Source: Salinirussus salinus (lineage in GTDB: Archaea > Halobacteriota > Halobacteria > Halobacteriales > Haloarculaceae). Taken from it: a DNA stretch of 64,000 nt. The translations under genes and the position numbers were made by a program. The stretch is from contig NZ_WOWO01000002.1 in NCBI RefSeq assembly GCF_009831455.1, forward strand, positions 682,001-746,000, read 5' to 3'. The notes below the pieces were generated by a model. That model was not told the origin of the DNA. It ran no database searches and was given only the letters and a program-made list of their open reading frames with translations. Shown piece after piece: positions 33,168 to 40,818 of the stretch; position 1 is the first letter of the stretch, and the number at the start of each line of letters is the position of its first letter.

Positions 33168-33177
33168 TTTTATATTT
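33168..33177 (+). promoter_or_regulatory. Strong TATA box of the CBS-protein gene
   Basis: tttttatatt, 21-30 nt before the ATG at 33198, in an otherwise GC-rich gap. One of the clearest leaderless promoters in the window. Confidence 0.6.
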
Positions 33178-33197
33178 CGGAGTCCGTACAATACAGC

Positions 33198-33659
33198 ATG
33201 GAGATAACCGAACTCGCCAGCGAGGACGTGGTGACAGTCTACCTCGACGAGAGCATCCTCGAGGTCGCCGAGACGCTCCGTGAGGAACGGGTGGGGAGTG
33301 CGGTCGTTCTCGACTCGAACGACGACGTGCTCGGGGTCGTCACCGACCGGGACCTGGTCGTCTACGGCCAGCAGTTCGTCGACTCGCTCGCGACGACCAC
33401 GGTCAACGACATCCTCTCGATGGGCGTGCTCTCGGTCGGCCCGGACGAGAGCGTCCTCGGGCTGACCGAACTGATGCGCGAGGAGGGCGTCCGCCGGGTC
33501 CCGGTCGTCGAGGACGGCGAGATCCTCGGGATCGTCACCCTCGACGACGTCATCGTCGGGCTCGCCGAAGACCTGGAGAGCCCGGAACTCGAGAATCTGG
33601 CGGCGGTCATCGAGGCCGAGTCGCCGCGCGGACGGAGCGGCCCCGACGACGACCGTTGA
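33198..33659 (+). CDS. Tandem CBS-domain protein
   Basis: A 153-residue protein with two CBS domains (about 1-60 and 68-128), each ending in a GVVTDRDLVVYG / GIVTLDDVIVGL motif. Such pairs bind adenosyl ligands (AMP, ATP, SAM) and regulate partner enzymes or channels. No catalytic partner is fused. The last 20 residues (EAESPRGRSGPDDDR) are disordered. The start at 33198 follows a strong TATA box; 32 in-frame codons upstream lie in the promoter and are rejected. Partner unknown. Confidence 0.92.
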   Translation: MEITELASEDVVTVYLDESILEVAETLREERVGSAVVLDSNDDVLGVVTDRDLVVYGQQFVDSLATTTVNDILSMGVLSVGPDESVLGLTELMREEGVRRVPVVEDGEILGIVTLDDVIVGLAEDLESPELENLAAVIEAESPRGRSGPDDDR

Positions 33660-33764
33660 GGCTCCCCACTTTTCTGCGCGAGCCTCCAAGTCCCGGCAGC
33701 GAACCGACCCGACCTTTGATAACTGCCGGCCGGCAAACCGGTGACAGCCACCCCGGCGTCACAC

Positions 33765-35879
33765 ATGACTTCCCGCCACTCCCGCCGGCCGGTCCGGGAG
33801 AGCGACCGGGCCCAGGCCCGGCAGCTCCCGCTGCTGGCGCTGTGTGTCTTCGGTCTGGTGGTCGCGGCGCTGGCCCTCCCGCCCGCCGACGCGAACGGTG
33901 CCAGTTCCGACGGCGGCGCCCTGCCCGAGCTCCCGGAGTTCGACGGGAACGTCACCATCGACCCCGGAGACGTCCCCATCGACATCGAGCTCCCGGAGGG
34001 CCGGATGCCCGACAGCGGCTGTCTCGTGGTCCTCGGCGGCGAGCCGGTACCGGGCAGCGACCTGGCGGTCTACGTGGTCCGGGACCGCCAGCCGGTCCCC
34101 GACACCCGCGTGTGGTTCAACGGCCGCCGGGTCGGCCGGACCGACGACCGCGGACGGGTCGTCGGACGGGTTCCCTACGACCGCGAGCTGAACGTCCGGG
34201 TCGGCCTCGCCGCGGAGTGTGCCTTCGTCACCCCGGACGGCCGCCGGTACGACCAGTCCCTCGCCGGCGGAGCCGACGCGGCCGCCCTCACCGGCGGGCC
34301 GGAGTTCGGCGCGACCGGGGACCGGGTCCGCCAGACCGGCACGGCAGGGAACGACTCGGCGACAGTGCCGGTCGACGGCGAGGTACAGGTCGGCGTTCGC
34401 GGGGAGCCGTACCCCGGCGAGACGGTCACTGTGGCCGCCGCCGTCAGTGGTGTCCCGTTCCGGAACGCCGGTGTATTCGTCGACGGCGAGCGCGTCGGCC
34501 GGACCGACGACCGGGGTCGCTACCGGCTCCAGGTTCCCGACCGCGAGCGTGTCACCCTCCGGGTCGAACGCGGCGACTTCGCGGGTGCGCGCACCCTGCA
34601 GGTCTGGACGCTCTCGGTGAGCGTCCAGCCCCGCGGCCTGCTCGCGGTCCCCGGCGAATCCGGAACCCTGCAAGCCACACTCGGCCCCCGGCCGGCCGCG
34701 GACGCACCGGTGTTCGTCGACGGCGAGCGCGTCGGCCGGACCGACAGCGAGGGACAGCTCCGGCTCGACCTCCCCGACTCCGGCGCGACCGTCGAAGTCC
34801 GCGCCCGCGGCCAGGTCGAACAGCTCCCGATGTGGGCCGTCTACCTCCCCTCGGTGGCGCTCGTCGCCGGCCTGCTCGGGCTCGCGACCGGGTCGACCGC
34901 CGCCGCGGGCCGGCGGTACGGCAGGCGGGTGGGCCTCCTCGCCGCGGCGGGCTGGCTGACCACGGTCGCGCTGCTCGCCGGCTACGTCCTGGGGGGCTGG
35001 CCGGGGCTCGCAGCCGCCGCGGGGCTCGTCGCGGTCCCCTGGGCCGCTATCGCGGTCCGCTACCGGGGCGAGGACCTGGTCCCGGCGGGCGCCGACGGCG
35101 GCGGCCTGCTCGGCCGGCTCGCACGGCGTGGCAAGGCGGTCGCGCTGGCGCTCGCCGACGGCCTCTCGGGAGCCGCCGACCGGCTGCTCGCAGGGCTGCG
35201 TGGCGGCGTGGCCTGGTGTCGCGCCCTCCCGGCCCGGCTCCGGGCGGTGCTGGCCGCGCCGGCCCAGTGGCTCGCCGCCGCGCCCGGCCGTCTCGTCTCG
35301 GCCGCCGCAGCGTTCGCGGAGGCCGTCGGGGCCGTCCCGGGCCGCGCGCTCGGGAGGTACGGGCGCGTTCGCATCCTCGTCGCGGGCGCGCTCCTGGTGG
35401 CTGCCGTCTCTGCCGGGTACGTGCTCGCGGATGCCGGAGGTGCCGTCGCCGGGCTCGGCGTCTGGACGGTCGCCGTGGTCGCGCTGGCACTTCTCCGCCG
35501 GCGGCCGGACCCCGACCGGGCCGACGAGTCACCCGGCGAGACCACGGTGAGGGCAGGTCCGAACGCCGCATCCGCCCCGGAGAGCGAACCCGGCGAGGCG
35601 GCCGAGCAGGGGCCGGAGACGCTCCGCGAACTCTGGCGACAGGTCGCACGCCGCGTGGCTCCCCGACGGTGGCGATCCTCGACGCCCGCGGAGGTGGAAC
35701 GGGCCGCGACCGACCGCGGGCTCCCGGCCGAGCCCGTCGAACGGATCGCGGAGGTGTTCCGCGAGGTGGAGTACGGCGACCGCCCGCTCTCGGACCGGCG
35801 GTGGCACCGCGCCCGCGCGGCCTACGACCGGCTCCGGGAGACCTGGGACGAGCGCGACCGGGGAGGGCGCGAAGAGTGA
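33765..35879 (+). CDS. DUF4129-domain membrane protein with beta repeats
   Basis: A 704-residue membrane protein. One N-terminal helix (about 23-43) exports a beta-rich region (about 45-365) with three repeats of the pattern VxVDGERVGRTDDxGR followed by a strand, like carboxypeptidase-regulatory beta-sandwiches. Then come membrane helices around 365-385, 395-418, 420-440 and 543-590 with a cytoplasmic Ala/Arg-rich loop between. The C-terminal DUF4129-like domain (about 625-704) has RRWRSSTPAEVERAATDRGLPAEPVERIAEVFREVEYGDRPLS. DUF4129 domains accompany transglutaminase or MoxR/DUF58 clusters. The next gene overlaps by 4 nt. Confidence 0.8.
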   Translation: MTSRHSRRPVRESDRAQARQLPLLALCVFGLVVAALALPPADANGASSDGGALPELPEFDGNVTIDPGDVPIDIELPEGRMPDSGCLVVLGGEPVPGSDLAVYVVRDRQPVPDTRVWFNGRRVGRTDDRGRVVGRVPYDRELNVRVGLAAECAFVTPDGRRYDQSLAGGADAAALTGGPEFGATGDRVRQTGTAGNDSATVPVDGEVQVGVRGEPYPGETVTVAAAVSGVPFRNAGVFVDGERVGRTDDRGRYRLQVPDRERVTLRVERGDFAGARTLQVWTLSVSVQPRGLLAVPGESGTLQATLGPRPAADAPVFVDGERVGRTDSEGQLRLDLPDSGATVEVRARGQVEQLPMWAVYLPSVALVAGLLGLATGSTAAAGRRYGRRVGLLAAAGWLTTVALLAGYVLGGWPGLAAAAGLVAVPWAAIAVRYRGEDLVPAGADGGGLLGRLARRGKAVALALADGLSGAADRLLAGLRGGVAWCRALPARLRAVLAAPAQWLAAAPGRLVSAAAAFAEAVGAVPGRALGRYGRVRILVAGALLVAAVSAGYVLADAGGAVAGLGVWTVAVVALALLRRRPDPDRADESPGETTVRAGPNAASAPESEPGEAAEQGPETLRELWRQVARRVAPRRWRSSTPAEVERAATDRGLPAEPVERIAEVFREVEYGDRPLSDRRWHRARAAYDRLRETWDERDRGGREE
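34476..34508 (+). repeat. 33-nt direct repeat, copy 1
   Basis: An exact 33-nt sequence within the DUF4129 gene, encoding FVDGERVGRTD. Its identical partner is at 34713-34745, 237 nt apart (79 codons). A diverged third copy is near 34114-34146. Confidence 0.85.
34713..34745 (+). repeat. 33-nt direct repeat, copy 2
   Basis: Identical over 33 nt to 34476-34508, including third codon positions, so the two beta-repeat units were recently duplicated or converted. Confidence 0.85.
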
Positions 35880-38185
35880 ACCGGACTGCCGTCCGCGCCC
35901 TCGCGGGGCTGGGCGCGCTGGCCGTGCTCGCCGCGCTCGCGGTCGCGCTCGTCGGCGCCGACCTCCCGGCGGAGGACGTCGACCGCGCGGTCCGGCTCGC
36001 CGGCGTGCTGGCGTTTCTCGCCGGGCTCTATCACCTCTGGCGGCTGGCAACCGGCACCGAAGGGTACGCGCTCGCGCCGTGGTCGGTCGGTGGCAGCATC
36101 GTCTCCGGCCGGCCGGAGGAGACGCCCTCGGCGCACCCGCTGTCCGGCGAGCGCCTCGCAGGGACCCTGGAGGAGGCCGAACGGGCCGCCCACCGCGACC
36201 GGCGCGTCGAGGACGGGCTGGACGTCGTCCGGCCGGCCTTGCGCGAGAGCCTGCTCGCCGCGCTCGTCCAGGGCGGACGGGACCGCGAGGCCGCGGAGGA
36301 GGCGCTGGCGGCAGGCACCTGGACCGATGACCCGGTCGCGGCGGCGACCCTCGACCGCCGGGCCGGCAGCCCCGAGCGCTCGGTCCGGCGGCGGGTCCGG
36401 TCCTGGCTGTTCCCCGCTCGCGAGGTCCGGACCCGGGTCCGCCGTGCGGTCGGCGCCATCGCCGAGGCCGCCGGCGGGGCGCTCCCGGCGGTCGTCGGTC
36501 AGCGGGCACCGCGAACGAACCCCGTCGTCCAGCCGCGGCTGGAGCGGCTCCGTCGCGGCGTCGACGGCCGGCTCGACCCGGCTGCCAACCCCGACAGCCT
36601 GGCGCGCGGGCCCGAGCCCGCCGACCCGGGCGGTCCTGCTGACCCGGGCGACGGAGACGGCGGGCCCGCGGCCGACGGCCCGCCCGACCCGGCGTCGGCA
36701 CTGGCCGACGACGGCCAGGAGGAGGGCCTCGGATCCGACGGCGACGGAGGTGACGGCACGGCACCCGGTGTGTCGGTCGAGAGCGCGCTCGACGCACTCG
36801 AGGGGGAAGACGCGGACGGTCCGTCCGCGGGCCGGAGCGTCGAAACGAGGGACAGTCAGCGGACGGCCCGCTGGCAGGGCGGGGTCGCGGCCGCCGTCGC
36901 GCTCGCGACGGCCGGGCTCGTCACCCGCCAGCCGGCGCTCGTGCTCGCCGCGGTCGTCCCGCTGGGCTACGTCGCCTACGGGTCCGCGGGGACCGCGGCG
37001 ATGCCCGGTGGACTCGTAGCGGTCCGGGAGGTGGCGCCGACGCCAGCCCCACCAGGGCGGTCGGTCCGGGTCCGGCTGACCGTCGCGAACCGGGGCGACG
37101 AGACCGTCTCGGACCTGCGGGTCGTCGACGGGGTTCCGGAGCGGCTAGCGGTCGTCTCCGGCACCCCCAGGGCCGGCGCGACGCTGGCCCCGGGCGAGGA
37201 GCACACCGTCGAGTACGTCGTGGTCGCTCGCCGGGGCGAGCACGACTTCGACCGGCCGACGGTCAGGGTGCGCGACGCCAGCGCGGCGAGCATGGCCACC
37301 GGGGCGCTGGCGGCCGGCGGCGACGACCGGCTGGTCTGCCGGCTCGACGCCGATGTCCCGCCCCTCGAGGAGTACGGCACGGGCTACGCCGGACAGCTCT
37401 CCTCGGACGAGCCGGGGCAGGGCGTGGAGTTTCACTCCGTCCGGAAGCACCGGCCCGAGGACCCCGCCGACCGGATCGACTGGCGCCACTACGCCAAACG
37501 GGGAGAGCTGGCAACGGTCGACTACCGCCACACCACGTCGGCGACGGTCGTGCTCGTCCTCGACGCGCGGTCGGTGAACCGGGTCGTTTCGGGCCCCGGG
37601 AGGCCGACCGCCGTCGAGCTGTGTGGCTACGCGGCGACGCGGGCGCTGGCGGCACTACTCGGGAGCGGTCACGACGTGGCAGTCGCAGTAGTGGGACTCG
37701 ACGGCCCCGGTCCGGCGGGGCTTCACTGGCTCGCGCCGGGCGGCGGCCGCGAGCAGCAGGCGGCCGCCCGGCAGCTGGTCGAGCGGGCCGTCGAGGGCGG
37801 GTCGGTCGCCCGGAGCGCCCGCACGCAGGTCCGCAAGCTCGTCGAGCTCGCCCCGCCCGGCGCGCAGTTCGCGTGGGTGTCGCCGCTTCTGGACCGCGAG
37901 GCCGCCGACGCCGTCGAGGCCTGGCACGCCCACGGTGTCCCGGTGACGGTGCTGTCGCCGGACGTGCTGCCCGGAAACACGGTCAGCGGCCAGCTCGAGG
38001 CGGTCCGCCGGCGGACCGCGCTGGCGCGGTGTCAGGCTACCGGCGCACAGACGGTCGACTGGCGCCGGGGGACGCCGCTGCCGCTGGCCCTCGAGTACGC
38101 CTTCGCCGCCGGCGAACGCCTCGGGGGCCGCGGCGGCCAGGCAGGGCGCGGAAGGGGCGGGGGACGCCCGGAGGTGAGCCGCTGA
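35876..38185 (+). CDS. Fusion of a DUF7269-like membrane region with a DUF58 domain
   Basis: A 769-residue protein starting with GTG that overlaps the DUF4129 gene by 4 nt. The N-terminal third has two membrane helices (about 5-25 and 38-58) and a basic helical region (to about 220), as in small haloarchaeal DUF7269-type proteins. A long acidic Gly/Pro/Asp linker (about 235-320) follows. Two further helices lie at about 335-365. The DUF58 part (about 375-765) contains PPGRSVRVRLTVANRGDE (beta domain), EYGTGYAGQLSSDEPGQGVEFHSVRKHRPEDPADRIDWRHYAKRGELATVDY (DUF58 signature) and a vWA-like VLVLDAR strand. Usually these are two separate genes. The protein works with a MoxR ATPase in known families. 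Family numbers need checking. Confidence 0.85.
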   Translation: MNRTAVRALAGLGALAVLAALAVALVGADLPAEDVDRAVRLAGVLAFLAGLYHLWRLATGTEGYALAPWSVGGSIVSGRPEETPSAHPLSGERLAGTLEEAERAAHRDRRVEDGLDVVRPALRESLLAALVQGGRDREAAEEALAAGTWTDDPVAAATLDRRAGSPERSVRRRVRSWLFPAREVRTRVRRAVGAIAEAAGGALPAVVGQRAPRTNPVVQPRLERLRRGVDGRLDPAANPDSLARGPEPADPGGPADPGDGDGGPAADGPPDPASALADDGQEEGLGSDGDGGDGTAPGVSVESALDALEGEDADGPSAGRSVETRDSQRTARWQGGVAAAVALATAGLVTRQPALVLAAVVPLGYVAYGSAGTAAMPGGLVAVREVAPTPAPPGRSVRVRLTVANRGDETVSDLRVVDGVPERLAVVSGTPRAGATLAPGEEHTVEYVVVARRGEHDFDRPTVRVRDASAASMATGALAAGGDDRLVCRLDADVPPLEEYGTGYAGQLSSDEPGQGVEFHSVRKHRPEDPADRIDWRHYAKRGELATVDYRHTTSATVVLVLDARSVNRVVSGPGRPTAVELCGYAATRALAALLGSGHDVAVAVVGLDGPGPAGLHWLAPGGGREQQAAARQLVERAVEGGSVARSARTQVRKLVELAPPGAQFAWVSPLLDREAADAVEAWHAHGVPVTVLSPDVLPGNTVSGQLEAVRRRTALARCQATGAQTVDWRRGTPLPLALEYAFAAGERLGGRGGQAGRGRGGGRPEVSR

Positions 38186-39636
38186 TGGCGCTTGCCGGCC
38201 CGCGGCTGGACCGGCCGTCGGCTGTCGGCGACGAGGGGCGCCCCCGGGCGACGAGTCTCACCATCGCCGCCGCAGTGGTGGTCGGGCTGTTCCTGGCCGC
38301 CGCGGCGCGGCTGAGCGGGGACCTGGGGCCGCTCGTCGGCTCGGGCGGGCCCTTCCAGCCGGTCGTCCTCGTGAGCCAGGTCGCGCTGCCGGCCGGGCTC
38401 ACGGTCACCGGCGTCGCCCTGCTCGGCCGCGAGCGGGTCGCCACCCGCGTGGTCGGCCACCTCGTCTTCCTGTTCGGCGGGAGCCTGTTGGTCGCGCTGA
38501 CGGCCGCCGCCGTCGTGTTGCCCGCCGGCCCCCTGCTCGGCGGCTTCCTGCTCGCGTGTCTCGGGATCGGGCTGACCTGGACGGACACCGCACGCGCCGA
38601 CGCCGTCTCGCGGGCGATGGTCCGGGGAGCCGCGTCCTACATCGCGATCCTGTTCGGGCTCACGGGACTGCTCCTCCTCGCCTCCTTCCTCGCGACCGGG
38701 GTCGCGTTCCTGGAGCGGGCCGCCGCCACCTCCGACCCCGGGACGGCGCTCGCCGGATTCGGCGGCGCGCTGGCTGCCCTCGGGCTCTCGGCACTCCTCG
38801 CCCTGCGCTGGCTCCCGCTGCTCCAGTGGGCCCCGCCGGCGACCCGCCAGAGCGTCTGGCGCGGCCGACGGTGGGCGCGGCGGTCGGCTGCCGCCGTCGC
38901 CGTCCTGGGGCTGGCGACGCTCGTCGCGAGCCCCATTCTGGCGGCGCCGCTGGACCGGGTCGCGGCGACGACGCCCTCGGTCGTCACCCTCCTCGAGGTG
39001 CTCTCCGCTCCCGTCGTGCTGCTGCCGCTGCTGGCGCTGGCGGGGCTCGCGCTCCTGGCTGCCGCGGGCGTCAGAGTGCTGGACGCGGTCGTCGACCGCT
39101 CCGGTGCGGCGCTCGACACCGCGCTCGCGGCCGGGACCGCCGGGGGACTCCTGGCGGTCGTCGTCGCGCCGGTCTTTCTCGGTGCCGGCGGGAGTATCGT
39201 CGCGCTGGTCGTCGTCGCTCCCCTGGGCCTGCTCGCCCTGGGGGCAGTCTTCGTCGGCGCGGTGCGACTCGGCCTGTTGCCGGACCGCGCGGCGGGGCCG
39301 GCGCTCGGCGCTGTCGGGCTGCTCGTGGCGGCCGCCGGCGCCGTCCAGGCCGGCCTGTCGGGGGTGCTCGTCTTCGGGCTCGCGACCGGAGCGCTCGTGG
39401 TCTGGGACGTCTCCGCGTTCGGCCTGGGACTGACCGCGGAACTCGGCCACCAGCCCGAAACCCGGCGTCTGGAACTCTACCACGGCGCCCTCTCGGTCGG
39501 GGTCGGGGTCGTCGCCGTGGGCGCCCTGACGGGGCTGGACTGGCTGGTCCGGACGGTCTCGACCGGGGGGGCCGTCGTCGCGGCGGCCGTCGCCGTCCTC
39601 GGGGTCGCCGTCCTGACGGTGCCGCTGGCGCGCTGA
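38185..39636 (+). CDS. Polytopic membrane protein of the MoxR/DUF58 cluster (DUF7519-like)
   Basis: A 483-residue very hydrophobic protein, about twelve predicted transmembrane helices, with almost no soluble domain. It starts with ATG overlapping the stop of the DUF58 gene (TGATG). I associate it with haloarchaeal DUF7519. Composition is extremely Ala/Leu/Val/Gly-rich. Function unknown; position suggests it completes the membrane complex made by the DUF4129 and DUF58 proteins. The MoxR gene starts 91 nt further on. Confidence 0.75.
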   Translation: MALAGPRLDRPSAVGDEGRPRATSLTIAAAVVVGLFLAAAARLSGDLGPLVGSGGPFQPVVLVSQVALPAGLTVTGVALLGRERVATRVVGHLVFLFGGSLLVALTAAAVVLPAGPLLGGFLLACLGIGLTWTDTARADAVSRAMVRGAASYIAILFGLTGLLLLASFLATGVAFLERAAATSDPGTALAGFGGALAALGLSALLALRWLPLLQWAPPATRQSVWRGRRWARRSAAAVAVLGLATLVASPILAAPLDRVAATTPSVVTLLEVLSAPVVLLPLLALAGLALLAAAGVRVLDAVVDRSGAALDTALAAGTAGGLLAVVVAPVFLGAGGSIVALVVVAPLGLLALGAVFVGAVRLGLLPDRAAGPALGAVGLLVAAAGAVQAGLSGVLVFGLATGALVVWDVSAFGLGLTAELGHQPETRRLELYHGALSVGVGVVAVGALTGLDWLVRTVSTGGAVVAAAVAVLGVAVLTVPLAR

Positions 39637-39727
39637 GCGAGGTCGCGCGCCCGTGACGGCCGACTGGCGAGGTCAGCCTGTCGGCCGCGAGGGGTGGATT
39701 CTTGTCGGTGGGGGCACACGCCCGCGT

Positions 39728-40765
39728 ATGGACGGAACGCCGGACGGGCCCGGGGAGGCGCGGGCAGTCTGCGAGGAGGTCTTCGAGCGCATCGAGTCCG
39801 CCGCGGTCGTCGACCGGGAGGTACTGGAGGCGGTGCTCTCGGCCGTCATCGCGAAGGGCCACGTCCTGCTCGAGGACGTCCCCGGCACCGGGAAGACCGT
39901 CACGGCGCGGGTCCTCGCCGAGGCGCTCGGACTCTCCTTCACACGGGTCCAGTTCACCCCCGACCTGCTGCCCGCAGACGTCACGGGGTCGACGGTCTAC
40001 GACGAGCACGAAGGGACCTTCGAGTTCTCCGAGGGGCCGATATTCGCGAACGTCGTCCTGGCCGACGAGATCAACCGCGCCCCGCCGAAGACCCAGGCCG
40101 CGCTGCTGGAGGCGATGGAGGAGAGGCAGGTCAGCGTCGACGGCACGACCCACCCGCTTCCCGAGCCCTTCGTGGTCGTCGCGACCCAGAACCCCATCGA
40201 GCAGGAGGGGACCTTCAGGCTGCCCGAGGCCCAGCGCGACCGCTTCAGCGTGAAGACGACGCTGGGCTACCCCGGCGTCGACGGCGAGATGGGGCTGCTG
40301 GAGCGGCGGGCGAGTCGCCGGACGCTGGCGCCGTCCGTCGAGCCGGTCGTCGGCCCCGGGACCGTGCTGGCGCTGCAGGAGCGCGCCGAGGAGGTACGCG
40401 TCGACGAGAAGGTCCGCCGCTACATCGTCGACATCGCGCGGGCCACCCGCGCCGACGCCCACGCCGAGGTGGGTATCTCGCCCCGGGCCGTCCAGCGGGT
40501 CTTCGAGGCCGCCCGCGCCCGGGCCGTGGTCGCGGGGCGGGACTACGTGACGCCCGACGACGTGAAACGGCTCGCCCGACCGACGATGGCCCACCGGGTG
40601 GTACTCACGACCGAGGCGACCGTCGAGGGCATCGACGCCGCCGAGGTGATCGCGGACGCGCTCGAGGCCGTCGACGTACCCGCGGTCTCGCCGGCCGCCG
40701 GCGATTCCGACGCCGGCCCCGCTCCCGAGCCCGAGGCGGAAGACGAGGCGCCGGCGGACGGGTAG
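39728..40765 (+). CDS. MoxR family AAA+ ATPase
   Basis: A 345-residue AAA+ ATPase of the MoxR branch, chaperone-like activators that act with DUF58/vWA proteins. Walker A is EDVPGTGKT (about 49-57), Walker B LADEINRAPPKTQAALLEAMEE, sensor 1 VVATQNPIEQEGTF, the arginine finger is in LPEAQRDRFSVK, and the lid sensor 2 is in GISPRAVQRVFEAAR. The C-terminal tail (about 315-345) is acidic and disordered. It follows the DUF4129/DUF58/DUF7519-like genes instead of leading them. The start was set at the ATG at 39728, because the GTG 75 nt upstream gives a sequence without family match. Confidence 0.94.
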   Translation: MDGTPDGPGEARAVCEEVFERIESAAVVDREVLEAVLSAVIAKGHVLLEDVPGTGKTVTARVLAEALGLSFTRVQFTPDLLPADVTGSTVYDEHEGTFEFSEGPIFANVVLADEINRAPPKTQAALLEAMEERQVSVDGTTHPLPEPFVVVATQNPIEQEGTFRLPEAQRDRFSVKTTLGYPGVDGEMGLLERRASRRTLAPSVEPVVGPGTVLALQERAEEVRVDEKVRRYIVDIARATRADAHAEVGISPRAVQRVFEAARARAVVAGRDYVTPDDVKRLARPTMAHRVVLTTEATVEGIDAAEVIADALEAVDVPAVSPAAGDSDAGPAPEPEAEDEAPADG

Positions 40766-40818
40766 CCGGCAGGGGCCGCCACCGACACCGTTTTGCGCGG
40801 CGCACCCCTGCGGCCTCC

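Noticed and set aside
33656-35875. N-terminal extension of the DUF58 protein to 1509 residues
   Set aside because: That part is an out-of-frame Arg/Pro/Gly-rich shadow of the DUF4129 gene; the GTG at 35876 with a 4-nt overlap is the natural start.
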